NCBI RefSeq assembly: GCF_000420085.1
Contig: NZ_ATUG01000003.1
Coordinates: 310,001-374,000 of the forward strand
Direction: 5' to 3'
DNA length: 64,000 nucleotides
Source of the DNA: Desulfospira joergensenii DSM 10085
Lineage (GTDB): Bacteria; Desulfobacterota; Desulfobacteria; Desulfobacterales; Desulfobacteraceae
In this document: in pieces, positions 1 to 8,611 of the stretch
Layout: every line of letters begins with the position of its first letter
How positions within the stretch are numbered: position 1 is the first letter of the stretch
Made by a program: the position numbers and the translations under genes
The notes under the pieces: generated by a model
The model's input: the letters and a program-made list of their open reading frames with translations, nothing else
Told to the model about the DNA's origin: nothing
Databases searched by the model: none

Positions 1-2
1 CC

Positions 3-2138
3 CTGAGATCTTCGGACCTTCATGAAGAGTACAGCCGCATGGCCGAACTGGTCAATGATATCGAAAGGGCTGAATCCCGGGGCAGCATCACGGCGGAAGA
101 AAAGAGAAAAGAGCTGCTGGAACTTGCCGGAACAACCGGTATTCTGGAGGATCTGAAATCGGAATCCATTGCCGGGAAGCCGGGTTATTCCCATGATAAA
201 CAAGAGCCAGACTCCCGTGATTTAGCAGGCGATCCAGAACCGACAGGGGACCATGACCACGAAGACACCGTCCATCTGCTGGGCCATTACCTGGAAGAAA
301 TCAAGGCGGAGATGATTCCCTTTGGCATGCATACATTCGGCAGGTCTCCGGGTCCGGAGGAAACGGCGGAAATGGAGACCTCCATCCAAAAGTGGAATCC
401 GGAAATCGACCCTGCCCGTCTATCGGAAGATCTTGCCCAATCCGGGATCCGGGAAATCAACAGTCTGATCCGGGGGCTTGACGGGCGGTTTGTCCCCCCC
501 GGTCCGGGCAATGATCCCGTGAGAAATCCGGAAGCCCTGCCCACGGGAAGGAACTTTTACGGGCTGAACCCGGGGAAGCTGCCCAGTAAGGCGGCCTGGG
601 AACTGGGGAAAAAAGCCGCCCGGGAAATCATTGCCAACCATATTAAAAAACAGAACGGCTATCCCCAAAAGGTGGCCGTAATTCTCTGGGCAACGGAAAC
701 CCTGCGCAACGAAGGCGTGAATGAATCCACCATCCTCTATCTGATCGGGACAAGGCCCAGGTGGTCTAAAACCGGAAGGGTTCTTGGCCTGGAGCTCATT
801 CCGTCAGGGGAACTGAACCGGCCGAGGATCGACGTAATGATCAATACCTCGGGTCTTTACCGGGATCTTTTTCCGGAAAAAATGATCTATCTTGACAAGG
901 CCATTGACCTGGCCGCCCGGCAGACCGATGTGGAAAATCTCATTGCCCGGCATAACCGGGAGATGAAAACCCGCCTGATAAACCAGGGAATGGATCCGGA
1001 AAAAGCTGAAGAAATGTCCCGGTTCAGGATCTTTTCAGAGCCCCCCGGCGCCTATGGAAACGGGGTCTCGGAAATGGCCGGGGGATCATCCAAATGGGAT
1101 AATCCCGATCAGGTGGTGGATGTGTTTGAAAACCGGACGGGTTTCGGATTCAGTCAAAAGCGTTGGGGGCTCCAGGCCGGCCGGTCGTTCAAGGAAAACC
1201 TGTCCCGGGTGGATGTCACGGTTCATTCCCGGTCATCCAATGTTTACGGCCTCATGGATAATGACGACATGTTCCAGTACCTGGGCGGGCTTTCCATGGC
1301 CGTTCGAAAGGAATCGGGGAAAACACCGGAAACCCTGATCACCCGGCAGCAGAACAAAGGCCGGGTTGAGGTGGAAGACCTGGGCAAGGCCCTGGGCCGG
1401 GAAATGCGGACCCGGTACCTCAATCCAAAATGGATACAGGGCATGAAGGCCGAAGATTATGCCGGCGCCAAAGCCATGTCCGACTTTGTTGAATATTTGT
1501 GGGGATGGAACATGACCACACCGGAAAAGGTGGATGGGGCAAAATGGCAGCAGACTTACGAGGTCTATGTCAAAGATAAATACGGTCTTGAACTGAAACA
1601 ATTTTTTAACCAAGCCTCGCCCTGGGCTTTCCAGTCCATTACCGGGCGGATGCTTGAGACCCATCGAAAAGGGTATTGGAAACCGGACCGGAAAGTTCTG
1701 GAAACCATGGCAGCCGAATATGCGAAAAGTGTAATTGACAAAGGAGTGGCCTGCTGTGATCATACCTGCAACAATCCCCTTCTCAACCAGATGGTGGTCT
1801 CCATCATATCCATTCCGGGTGTGCTGAGCCCGGATCTGGTCGAAAAATTCAGGCTGGCCGTGGAGCAGGCGGCCAAAAAGTCACTGGACGAGCAGGTCCG
1901 GGACCAGAAGGATCTGATCCAAAAGCTGTTGGCTCCTGCTCCGGAAAAATCAGCCCAGGCTGATCCTGGAAAGGATAAAACAGACGAAAACATGGTGGAG
2001 GGGTATAAAATGGAAAAAATGGATAAAAAAGAGGATGTCACCCAGATGACTTCCTCGGGGATTGAATGGATGGCCGTTATTTTTATCCTGGCCATCATGG
2101 GGCTCACCGCCCTGGGAGCCGGAAAAAGAAAATTTTAA
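3..2138 (+). CDS. cobN: CobN/HmuS-like chelatase large subunit, C-terminal part (5' end outside window)
   Basis: The reading frame is open to the left edge, so the true start lies upstream; about 711 residues are visible. The middle matches the CobN/BchH/HmuS C-terminal domain: a GAYGNG-type segment, VDVTVHSRSSN, a D-N-D-D-M-F-Q-Y-LGGL stretch, NPKWIQGMK and VKDKYGL...RKGYWKP. The late ACCDHTCNN segment and a C-terminal hydrophobic helix followed by GKRKF resemble the membrane-anchored HmuS branch better than soluble aerobic CobN. CobN inserts cobalt into a corrin precursor; HmuS of Bacteroides is a CobN-like protein linked to anaerobic release of iron from haem. A Lys/Glu/Met-rich linker precedes the helix. 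Which metal and which direction of reaction cannot be told from this fragment. DUF4019, Fe-S and HgdB/HgdC genes follow on the same strand. Confidence 0.88.
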   Translation: MRSSDLHEEYSRMAELVNDIERAESRGSITAEEKRKELLELAGTTGILEDLKSESIAGKPGYSHDKQEPDSRDLAGDPEPTGDHDHEDTVHLLGHYLEEIKAEMIPFGMHTFGRSPGPEETAEMETSIQKWNPEIDPARLSEDLAQSGIREINSLIRGLDGRFVPPGPGNDPVRNPEALPTGRNFYGLNPGKLPSKAAWELGKKAAREIIANHIKKQNGYPQKVAVILWATETLRNEGVNESTILYLIGTRPRWSKTGRVLGLELIPSGELNRPRIDVMINTSGLYRDLFPEKMIYLDKAIDLAARQTDVENLIARHNREMKTRLINQGMDPEKAEEMSRFRIFSEPPGAYGNGVSEMAGGSSKWDNPDQVVDVFENRTGFGFSQKRWGLQAGRSFKENLSRVDVTVHSRSSNVYGLMDNDDMFQYLGGLSMAVRKESGKTPETLITRQQNKGRVEVEDLGKALGREMRTRYLNPKWIQGMKAEDYAGAKAMSDFVEYLWGWNMTTPEKVDGAKWQQTYEVYVKDKYGLELKQFFNQASPWAFQSITGRMLETHRKGYWKPDRKVLETMAAEYAKSVIDKGVACCDHTCNNPLLNQMVVSIISIPGVLSPDLVEKFRLAVEQAAKKSLDEQVRDQKDLIQKLLAPAPEKSAQADPGKDKTDENMVEGYKMEKMDKKEDVTQMTSSGIEWMAVIFILAIMGLTALGAGKRKF

Positions 2139-2157
2139 ATCAGGAGAAATTCACATC

Positions 2158-2598
2158 ATGAAGATCATTCACATTCTGGCAGTTGCAATCCTTTTCCTAG
2201 GAAGCCTTACCGGGTTGAGCGTTGCCCGGGAAACCAAAGACCATGCACAGGCTGAAAACCAGGAAGGCATTGCCAGGGCCGGGGTCTGGCTGGGATTGAT
2301 CGATGCCCGGAAATATGATGAAGCCTGGCAGACCAGCGCCAAGGTGTTTCAGTCCGCCATACCCCATGAACAATGGGCCAAGACGGCAGCCTCCGTGAGA
2401 ACTCCCCTGGGAAGCCTCATCCAAAGGAACCTGTTTCACGATCAATTCACCAAATCAATGCCGGGCATGGCCGACGGCCAATATCTGATCCTGCAATTTC
2501 TGGCCGAATTCAAAAATAAAAAAAGCGCCGTTGAAACCCTGACCCTTGTAATGGAACCTGACGGGATATGGCGGGTGGCAGGATATTTTATCAAGTAA
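2158..2598 (+). CDS. DUF4019-like secreted protein
   Basis: This 146-residue protein starts at ATG 2158 behind the ribosome site AGGAGA; a longer frame running back into the chelatase gene has no such site. Residues 1-20 form a signal peptide (MKIIHILAVAILFLGSL). The rest looks like DUF4019: an ARKYDEAW helix near the start, a conserved aromatic/Gln core (QYLILQF) and a C-terminal DGIWRVAGYF strand. The fold is probably a small NTF2-like domain in the periplasm. Its function is not known. Its place directly behind the chelatase gene suggests an accessory role, for example in binding the tetrapyrrole or stabilising the complex, but that is inference. Confidence 0.75.
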   Translation: MKIIHILAVAILFLGSLTGLSVARETKDHAQAENQEGIARAGVWLGLIDARKYDEAWQTSAKVFQSAIPHEQWAKTAASVRTPLGSLIQRNLFHDQFTKSMPGMADGQYLILQFLAEFKNKKSAVETLTLVMEPDGIWRVAGYFIK

Positions 2599-2600
2599 AT

Positions 2601-3458
2601 ATGAAATCAATTTGGCTTTTCCTTCTGATACTGACATGGTTTTTCCCACCGGCACCTGCCTGGGCCGGCCCTGTTGCTCTGCCAGGGGAACCGGATCTCT
2701 TATACTTTCGCTTTCTTGGGATGAAAAAAGAAAAAAACGGTTCGGTTTCCCAGGCATTTGAAATGGTCTGTACCGACAGGAACATTGAAGACATCCAGGT
2801 CTTTTCCCGGGACAGCCGGAATAAGGACATCTATAAAATTCCTCTGAAAAACCGGAAGTTCACACTCTTTGCCCGGGATTTTACCCGGATCCATCTTTTT
2901 TCAATTGCAAAAAGCCAAACCCGGATACTGACCGCAGCCACTGATCTGATCTTGTTCGGATCGTCAAAGATCATCCCGGACCGTCAGCCGGCAGATCCTT
3001 TAAAGGTGAATCAAGTGATCCCCCTGCCCTTTATCCATTTGAGGCCCTCAAAAGATCATTATTGGAAACAGACAGGCCATTCATTCTTCTTTACAATCGA
3101 ATCCTTATTTGACCCTAGGGCACATTTAAATTTTGATTTGAGCTCTGCCGGTTTGAATGTTCTTGAAAACAAGAATCTACACAGGCTTATATTATCATCC
3201 TCAAATGATTTCAAATATATCCCCCCCCATGATGAGCGATTGCGGAAACAGGGTCAAGGGGCCACACGCCAGGATCTGATCTTTACCCGGATATCCAATG
3301 GGTCCGGAGACTACGTCCTGACCTATTCCCTTGAACTCCACCGGTCCCGGTTTGCCTATAACAATCATTTCGCCGGCTGGCTGGCTTTTGGCGCAGGGAT
3401 CCTCCTGGTTACAGGAGTGATTCTAAGGAAAAGGAGAACCCCATGGTGGAGCGGTTAA
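2601..3458 (+). CDS. Unrecognised secreted protein with C-terminal membrane anchor
   Basis: I do not recognise this 285-residue protein. ATG 2601, three bases after the previous stop, gives a clear signal peptide (MKSIWLFLLILTWFF...AWA); the alternative start 33 bases earlier would spoil it. Residues of about 30-255 have a mixed, probably beta-rich make-up with no cysteine-rich or haem-binding motif. A single hydrophobic helix (WLAFGAGILLVTGVIL) near the C-terminus is followed by a short basic tail (RKRRTPWW), which predicts a periplasmic domain anchored in the inner membrane with the tail inside. It overlaps the next gene by 16 bases, so the two are probably translationally coupled. It may hold the chelatase and the Fe-S protein together; that is a guess from position. 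Confidence 0.7.
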   Translation: MKSIWLFLLILTWFFPPAPAWAGPVALPGEPDLLYFRFLGMKKEKNGSVSQAFEMVCTDRNIEDIQVFSRDSRNKDIYKIPLKNRKFTLFARDFTRIHLFSIAKSQTRILTAATDLILFGSSKIIPDRQPADPLKVNQVIPLPFIHLRPSKDHYWKQTGHSFFFTIESLFDPRAHLNFDLSSAGLNVLENKNLHRLILSSSNDFKYIPPHDERLRKQGQGATRQDLIFTRISNGSGDYVLTYSLELHRSRFAYNNHFAGWLAFGAGILLVTGVILRKRRTPWWSG

Positions 3459-4378
3459 GAATTTTTTCCCAGCACATCGGTTTTCTCTTTTTCATGTACG
3501 GGGGAAGGCTGGGCATTGACCTGGGCAACTCCCTGCCCTGTTTTTCCTGCCCCTTTGTATCCGGCTGTGCCGGCCACTGCTATCTAATGGCGCTCCAGCG
3601 CAGTCATGTGGGGTTTCAAACCGGTTTCGACCTGATCTTTTCCGGGGCTTTCATCCATATTCTCTGGCCCTTTGTCCTTTTTCTGCTCTTTTTCATTCCC
3701 CTTTCAAAACTCTGGTGCTCCTGGCTCTGCCCCTTCTGCCTGTTCCAGGACTGGATCTCATGGATCAGGAAAAAGCTTAAAATCCGTGAAATGATCATGA
3801 CCCAAAAAATCCGGCAGAATCTCAAACCTGTAAAATATGTTCTCCTGGCACTGCTCATCCTTATCCCCATGGCCATTGCCAATTTCAAACTCCATCCGGA
3901 CTGGGGACTTCCCTTTTGCCGGATCTGCCCGGCAAAGCCGATTCTGCCCCTTTTTGCCGGCAATCCGGATCATTTCCACATTGACTTTACCAATACCGTC
4001 ACCCTCTCTTTTACCCTGGTTTCCATGCTGCTCACTGCCGGATTTCTCGTGGGGATCTTCTTCAAGGAACGGTTTTTCTGCCTCTTCTGCCCCATGCTGG
4101 CTCTGATGCATCTGTTGAAAAAAATAAGCCCGGTCCGGTTTGAAAAAAAAATCGAGGCCTGTTCCGGATGCGGAAACTGCCAGCGCATGTGCCCCATGGA
4201 TATAGAGGATGTCTTTTTTGAGAAAAACAAAAAGGATGTTCTTACCCAGGACTGTCTGGGATGCATGGCCTGCGTCGAATCCTGTCCGGGGAACGGGGTT
4301 CTGACCTATAAATGGTTGGGTTTTAAATTATTCTCCTCCTCAAAACACTACCTGGCCGGAAAATGGAGCTTAAAATGA
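3443..4378 (+). CDS. NapH/CcoG-like membrane iron-sulfur protein
   Basis: This 311-residue polytopic protein belongs to the NapH/NosR/CcoG-like 4Fe-4S group. It has about five hydrophobic helices, several cysteine-rich loops of the type WCSWLCPFC, FCRICPAKP and FCLFCPM, and two C-terminal ferredoxin motifs, CSGCGNCQRMCP and CLGCMACVESCP. Proteins of this kind pass electrons between the quinone pool or cytoplasmic donors and periplasmic enzymes. The first cysteine pattern (CFSCPFVSGCAGHC) near the N-terminus is unusual and could bind another centre. It overlaps genes on both sides. In this setting it is a plausible electron conduit to the anchored chelatase-like protein. The cluster-binding role is secure; the partner is inference. 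Confidence 0.85.
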   Translation: MVERLRIFSQHIGFLFFMYGGRLGIDLGNSLPCFSCPFVSGCAGHCYLMALQRSHVGFQTGFDLIFSGAFIHILWPFVLFLLFFIPLSKLWCSWLCPFCLFQDWISWIRKKLKIREMIMTQKIRQNLKPVKYVLLALLILIPMAIANFKLHPDWGLPFCRICPAKPILPLFAGNPDHFHIDFTNTVTLSFTLVSMLLTAGFLVGIFFKERFFCLFCPMLALMHLLKKISPVRFEKKIEACSGCGNCQRMCPMDIEDVFFEKNKKDVLTQDCLGCMACVESCPGNGVLTYKWLGFKLFSSSKHYLAGKWSLK

Positions 4379-5613
4379 TTTCTGATAAATCTGAGTTAAG
4401 TCCCCGCCAGAAAAGGCTTCTCCAGAAAACCCGGAACCGGATGTCCGGTGAATGCAGGGATGTAATCGATTCCATCAAAAATAGGGATGATTATGCCCCT
4501 GGGCTGGCCCCTTTTCTGAAGATCCTTGAACAAACCCTTTTTCCGGAGGAATTTACCACAGCCCTGTCCCAAAAGAGCGTATATACCCTCTGTGTCCAGG
4601 CACCCCTGGAGCTTTTTCGTGCAGCAGGGGTGCGGCCCTTCAAACTTGCATGCGGGTCACACGCAGCCCTGGAGGCGGCTCCTCTTCATCTGCCCGCCCT
4701 CACCTGCCCCATGATCAAATCGGTCCTGGGACTGCTCCAATTGGAAAGCAAGACTTCTCCTACCAGATGCGTGATCCCCACGACCTGCGACTGGGTGGTA
4801 AAATTTAAAGAACTGGCCGGCCTGAATGAGAGAGCAGATATCCATTATCTGGAGCTTCCCCATCTAAGGGAAACCGAATCCGCTTCCAGGCGGTGGCTGA
4901 ACCAGGTATATGGGCTGAAAGCCTGGCTGGAAACCGTGACCGGTCGGAAAATCAAGCCAGGCGATATTTATGAGGCAATATGTTCCTATGCCGGGGCCTA
5001 CGAGGTTTTCTGCCGTTTGATTGAATTGAGGCGGGCCCAGTCCCTGCCCGGCCTTTCTTTTGCCCTCATGGCCAATGCTCTGGCCTATATGGACGTGGAT
5101 CAATGGACGGCCTGTGTAAAGGAGTACATGCTTGATCTGAAGGAACCTGCCCCTCCAAAGACGCCTGTATTTTTAACCGGCAGCCCGATTCTTTTTCCCA
5201 ATTACAAGCTGCTGTTCCTGATTGAAAAAGCAGGCATGGCCGTGGTGGCCGATGACCTTTGTTCCATGGAAAGAAGCATCCCCGGTGCCCTAACCTGGGA
5301 GGACAGGTCGGAATACGCCCTTTTAAGGGCCCTTGCCGAACGAAATCACAAGGCCTGCATCTGTCCGACCTTTGCAGATAATCAGAGGCGATTCAACAGC
5401 CTGGTCCATACCCTGGAGCAGAGCCGAATCAAGGGAATTATATTTCACGTTCTCAAGGGCTGCCACCCTTTTGACATTGAGTCGGGAATCCTTGAACTGC
5501 AGCTCAAGGCAAAGGGGATCCGGTTTTTGAAAATCGAAACCGATTATGTCAGGGAGGATGAACAGAATATTGTGACCCGGCTGGAGGCATTCAGCCGGAC
5601 CCTCAGTTTATGA
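4375..5613 (+). CDS. HgdB-like (2-hydroxyacyl-CoA dehydratase D-component family) double-cubane type protein
   Basis: The protein has 412 residues if translation starts at ATG 4375, which overlaps the previous stop as ATGA and has GGAG seven bases upstream; an in-frame ATG lies at 4363. It resembles the HgdB/FldC/BcrB family of Fe-S reductases: TCPMIKS, a CVIPTTCDW cysteine pair, DDLCSMER, and a late LKGCHPFDIES motif with the ligand cysteine. Family members receive low-potential electrons from an ATP-dependent activase and perform difficult one- or two-electron reductions; solitary HgdB-like proteins with an activase are known as double-cubane cluster proteins. No HgdA partner is present, which argues against a true dehydratase. 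The activase gene follows. The substrate is unknown; a corrinoid or haem-linked electron acceptor would fit the locus. Confidence 0.8.
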   Translation: MISDKSELSPRQKRLLQKTRNRMSGECRDVIDSIKNRDDYAPGLAPFLKILEQTLFPEEFTTALSQKSVYTLCVQAPLELFRAAGVRPFKLACGSHAALEAAPLHLPALTCPMIKSVLGLLQLESKTSPTRCVIPTTCDWVVKFKELAGLNERADIHYLELPHLRETESASRRWLNQVYGLKAWLETVTGRKIKPGDIYEAICSYAGAYEVFCRLIELRRAQSLPGLSFALMANALAYMDVDQWTACVKEYMLDLKEPAPPKTPVFLTGSPILFPNYKLLFLIEKAGMAVVADDLCSMERSIPGALTWEDRSEYALLRALAERNHKACICPTFADNQRRFNSLVHTLEQSRIKGIIFHVLKGCHPFDIESGILELQLKAKGIRFLKIETDYVREDEQNIVTRLEAFSRTLSL

Positions 5614-5661
5614 ACGGCCCCTGAAAATTGTCAATCAGGAGGCATGCATTGGGAGTTGTAT

Positions 5662-6423
5662 ATGAAAATCGGGATTGATGTCGGCAGCACCGGCATAAAA
5701 ATTGTTTTTCTGGAACCGGGAGCACCGGGTAAAATTCTCTGGAAAACCGTTGTACCTACAAAACCCGGCCAGGCTTCACTGGTCAATGGGCTTGTAGAAC
5801 AAGGGCTCTTGGCCTGCTCTGCCCACAAAAGCGACATTGAAAAGGTCAGTGTCACCGGATACGGCCGCAATCTAATTGAATCCAAGACCCAGGTCATAGA
5901 CGAAATCTCCGCCAATGCCGCAGGGATCCATTCCCTGACCCGGGGCCGATGCCGCACCCTGATCAATATCGGCGGCCAGGACGTAAAAATCATCCGGCTT
6001 TCAGACCGGGGACAGGTCCTTGATTTTCGGATGAACGACAAATGCGCTGCCGGAACCGGACGCTTTTTTGAAATTGCCGCCACCATACTCGATACCCCTC
6101 TGGAAGATTTCAGTGCACCTGAAACCGTTGAAGCCGTCAGTATCAACTCCACCTGTGCCGTATTTGCCGAGAGCGAGATTGTCTCCCTTCTGGCAAAGGG
6201 CATTGATAAACGCTCCATCATTAAAGGCATCAACAATGCAGTGGCCAAACGGATCGCCAATCTTGCCGGAAACGGCCTTCTGGAGGAAGAGGTCTACGTG
6301 GACGGCGGACCTGCCAAAAACCTGGGATTGATACAGAGCCTGGAGGATGCACTTTTGTGCGATATCAAAGTCACCCGGGAACCCCAGTTTACCGTAGCCC
6401 TGGGATCGCTTCTGGCGGACTGA
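5662..6423 (+). CDS. HgdC/BadF-type ATP-dependent reductase activase
   Basis: The start at ATG 5662 has GGGAG upstream at good spacing; the upstream ATG 5644 lies too close to its AGGAGG. The 253-residue product is a complete ASKHA-fold activase: IGIDVGSTGIK phosphate loop 1, NIGGQDVK, the bridging-cluster cysteines in NDKCAAGTGRF and STCAVFAESE, and a VDGGPAKN motif near the end. Such homodimers hold one [4Fe-4S] cluster between subunits and use ATP hydrolysis to push electrons into an HgdB-like partner, here the gene just upstream. The pair lies last in the + strand set and converges with cbiK, leaving six bases between the stops. Function in the family sense is sure; the physiological acceptor is not. 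Confidence 0.9.
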   Translation: MKIGIDVGSTGIKIVFLEPGAPGKILWKTVVPTKPGQASLVNGLVEQGLLACSAHKSDIEKVSVTGYGRNLIESKTQVIDEISANAAGIHSLTRGRCRTLINIGGQDVKIIRLSDRGQVLDFRMNDKCAAGTGRFFEIAATILDTPLEDFSAPETVEAVSINSTCAVFAESEIVSLLAKGIDKRSIIKGINNAVAKRIANLAGNGLLEEEVYVDGGPAKNLGLIQSLEDALLCDIKVTREPQFTVALGSLLAD

Positions 6424-6429
6424 AGAAAT

Positions 6430-7212
6430 CTATACGGGGATCACATCCAGGGCATCGGCAATATGATCGCAGAAGATCTTTGCCACGCCCTCCAGATCAC
6501 CGATGCCCTGGTCCACTACCTTCACCCGGATATCGTTTCGTTCAAAGGTCTTTTGCCAGGAATCTTCCTCATGGGTAAGATCTTCCTTAAAGTGAACCCC
6601 TGCCACCAGCATCAAAGGGATCAGGCAGGCCTTGGAAAACCCGGCTGATTTTATCCGGTCAAGGGTATGGTCCAGTCCTGGAAATTTTTCCACGACCCCC
6701 ACAAAGACGTGGTTGCCGTAGTGGGATCTCAGGACAGACTCCAGAGCCGGATATGCGGTCCAGGCCGGATGATCCGTTCCATGGCCGACCAGGACAATAG
6801 CCCGGTCATTCTCCCGGGGAAACAAAGGAGCCAGGGCAGCCGCGGTTTTGTCGTGATCCAGGGGAGAGGTCAGAAGGGGCAGTCCCACGGAAGACCGGAT
6901 ATTGACATGATTCCGTTCCCCCACCAGGCGGTCAAACTCATGTCCGCAGACCAGGTGAAGGGACTGCATCACCACCCATTCATGGCCCTGATCAGCCAGG
7001 ATCCGGGCCATTTCAAGGGGATCTTTTAGACCAAGCTCTTTTTTTTTCTTCATGGCATGTTTAACCATTCTGGAGGAGTAGGCCCAGTGAATTTCATGCC
7101 CGGGAAAGGCCGACTCAAATACCCGGTCCATTTTTTCATAGGTGGCAAAGGCCTTGGCCGTGGTGCCAAAGGCCGTTAATATGATGGGAATTTTCCCATG
7201 GCTTTCCAGCAT
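6430..7212 (-). CDS. cbiK: Sirohydrochlorin cobaltochelatase CbiK
   Basis: CbiK inserts Co2+ into sirohydrochlorin in the anaerobic cobalamin pathway and can also make sirohaem. The 260-residue length is normal for the class. Visible marks are the N-terminal IILTAFGTT, the metal-binding histidine region LHLVCGHEFD, LVGHGTDHPA with its catalytic histidine, GVVEKFPG, and LIPLMLVAGVHFKEDL. No signal peptide is present, unlike the secreted CbiK copy described in Desulfovibrio, so this one should act in the cytoplasm. It is the last gene of the riboswitch-led operon; its ATG lies one base after the stop of the TPR gene. Placement with importer genes suggests that cobalt insertion is controlled together with corrinoid uptake. 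Confidence 0.92.
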   Translation of the reverse strand: MLESHGKIPIILTAFGTTAKAFATYEKMDRVFESAFPGHEIHWAYSSRMVKHAMKKKKELGLKDPLEMARILADQGHEWVVMQSLHLVCGHEFDRLVGERNHVNIRSSVGLPLLTSPLDHDKTAAALAPLFPRENDRAIVLVGHGTDHPAWTAYPALESVLRSHYGNHVFVGVVEKFPGLDHTLDRIKSAGFSKACLIPLMLVAGVHFKEDLTHEEDSWQKTFERNDIRVKVVDQGIGDLEGVAKIFCDHIADALDVIPV

Positions 7213-7213
7213 T

Positions 7214-8611
7214 TTATTTTTCCTTTTTCACGGGATTCTTTTTGCGGGTCTTGACCCGGCTCAGGGCTGAACGGGCCTGTTTCTTGTACTTCTTATATCC
7301 CAGGGCATGTTCAAAGGCGTTTCTGGCCTGGGGGTATTGTCCGCAGTTCATGGCAGAGTACCCCAGCATGAGCCAGGTCTCCCCCAGGGCAGAATCCTGG
7401 GTACTTGAATGGTTTTTGCCTTTGACCGGTTTTTTTGCCAGGATTTTTTCATAGATCTCTGCGGCCCTGGCATACTCTTCCCGGGTGTACATGATCCTGG
7501 CCTTTAATTTCAAAAGGCGGTCATCGGATCCTAAAGACAGTCCCTTTTCGATCCAGGCAAGAGCCCTTTCCGGATCATGGGCCATGAGGGATGCCTGGCC
7601 CGCCTTCAGGATCAGTTCGGGTTTCCGGTTTTTATCCAGGGCATTTTCATAGATCTTACAGGCCTGGCCGGGTACATCCAGGGAAAGATAGAGATCAGCG
7701 GCCAGCAGTTGTTCTTCCGGGGTCATGGGGGTCAGATACCCGTATATGATCAGGGCGGTCAGCCCTTGTTTGATGCGGTTGGAATTGAGATGAATATGGC
7801 ACAGGGCCTTCCACCACTTGGGCTCCAGGAGATCTGTTTTTGTGAGAAACTCGGCATAGGCCAGCGCTTTTTGGGCCATGCCCAGGGAAAGATACTGATG
7901 AAGCAGGATCTCCTGCCATTTTTTTCTTTTTTTGATATCGGTCTGCCGGGCAAGCTCCTCAATCACGGGCAGAGCCTGTTTAAACCGGTCCAGGGAAAAG
8001 AGGATATTGACCAGGACCTCTTTCCAGGCAAGGGGTACTGCCTGGGGATGGGTTTGGATCAGGCGGGAAAAGATATCCAGGGCCTTTTGGGCTGCATTGG
8101 CCTGGAAATGGCAGACGGCAGCGTAATAGAGATAAATGGGCTTGGGGGGTTCAGATGTATTGTATCCCTGTTCAAAAGCGATACCTGCCTGGCCGTATTC
8201 TTCCATTTCATACCGGCACTTGGCCAGATTGAGCCAGGCCGGGGAAAAGGATGGATTCCGGGCAACTGAATCCCGGTAGCATTCAGAAGCTCTCCGGAGA
8301 GGATCAGGCACGGCCGGATCTTTTTTGCCTTCAATACTGTCCTGGTCCAGGGTCAGATAAAAATTGCCCAGAAGAAAAAGGACATAATAGTGGGTATACC
8401 CTTTTTCCCGGACAGCTTCCGGTTCCAGCCCCTTCCCCTTGTCCCTGAAGGATTCCAGCAGATCTATTCCCTTTTGAATTTCTCCGGTCTGGTACAAATG
8501 CTGGGCCTTGTTGACACAGATGGCCGCAGCCAGGGGAAGGGAATCCTCTGCCGCCCCGGTTGCGGGGACAGATAAAAGGCAGGCCAGTATGAAAAAAAAG
8601 AATTTCATCAT
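7214..8611 (-). CDS. Secreted TPR-repeat protein of a TonB system
   Basis: The 465-residue product begins with a signal peptide (MMKFFFFILACLLSVPATGA) and then carries tetratricopeptide repeats over most of its length, for example RNPSFSPAWLNLAKC, EPKWWKALCHIHLNS, and a terminal WLMLGYSAMNCGQYPQARNAF unit. The tail is very basic (KKNPVKKEK). The start overlaps the tonB stop (ATGATGA). A TPR protein at the end of a DUF3450-ExbB-ExbB-ExbD-TonB set is typical of the TonB2-type energising complexes of Vibrio and relatives, where it is thought to act in the periplasm as a scaffold. No enzymatic motif is seen. Confidence 0.82.
   Translation of the reverse strand: MMKFFFFILACLLSVPATGAAEDSLPLAAAICVNKAQHLYQTGEIQKGIDLLESFRDKGKGLEPEAVREKGYTHYYVLFLLGNFYLTLDQDSIEGKKDPAVPDPLRRASECYRDSVARNPSFSPAWLNLAKCRYEMEEYGQAGIAFEQGYNTSEPPKPIYLYYAAVCHFQANAAQKALDIFSRLIQTHPQAVPLAWKEVLVNILFSLDRFKQALPVIEELARQTDIKKRKKWQEILLHQYLSLGMAQKALAYAEFLTKTDLLEPKWWKALCHIHLNSNRIKQGLTALIIYGYLTPMTPEEQLLAADLYLSLDVPGQACKIYENALDKNRKPELILKAGQASLMAHDPERALAWIEKGLSLGSDDRLLKLKARIMYTREEYARAAEIYEKILAKKPVKGKNHSSTQDSALGETWLMLGYSAMNCGQYPQARNAFEHALGYKKYKKQARSALSRVKTRKKNPVKKEK

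Noticed and set aside
4375..6423. A true 2-hydroxyacyl-CoA dehydratase operon
   Set aside because: Only an HgdB-like subunit and the activase are present; there is no HgdA subunit or CoA-transferase, and the neighbours deal with tetrapyrroles.
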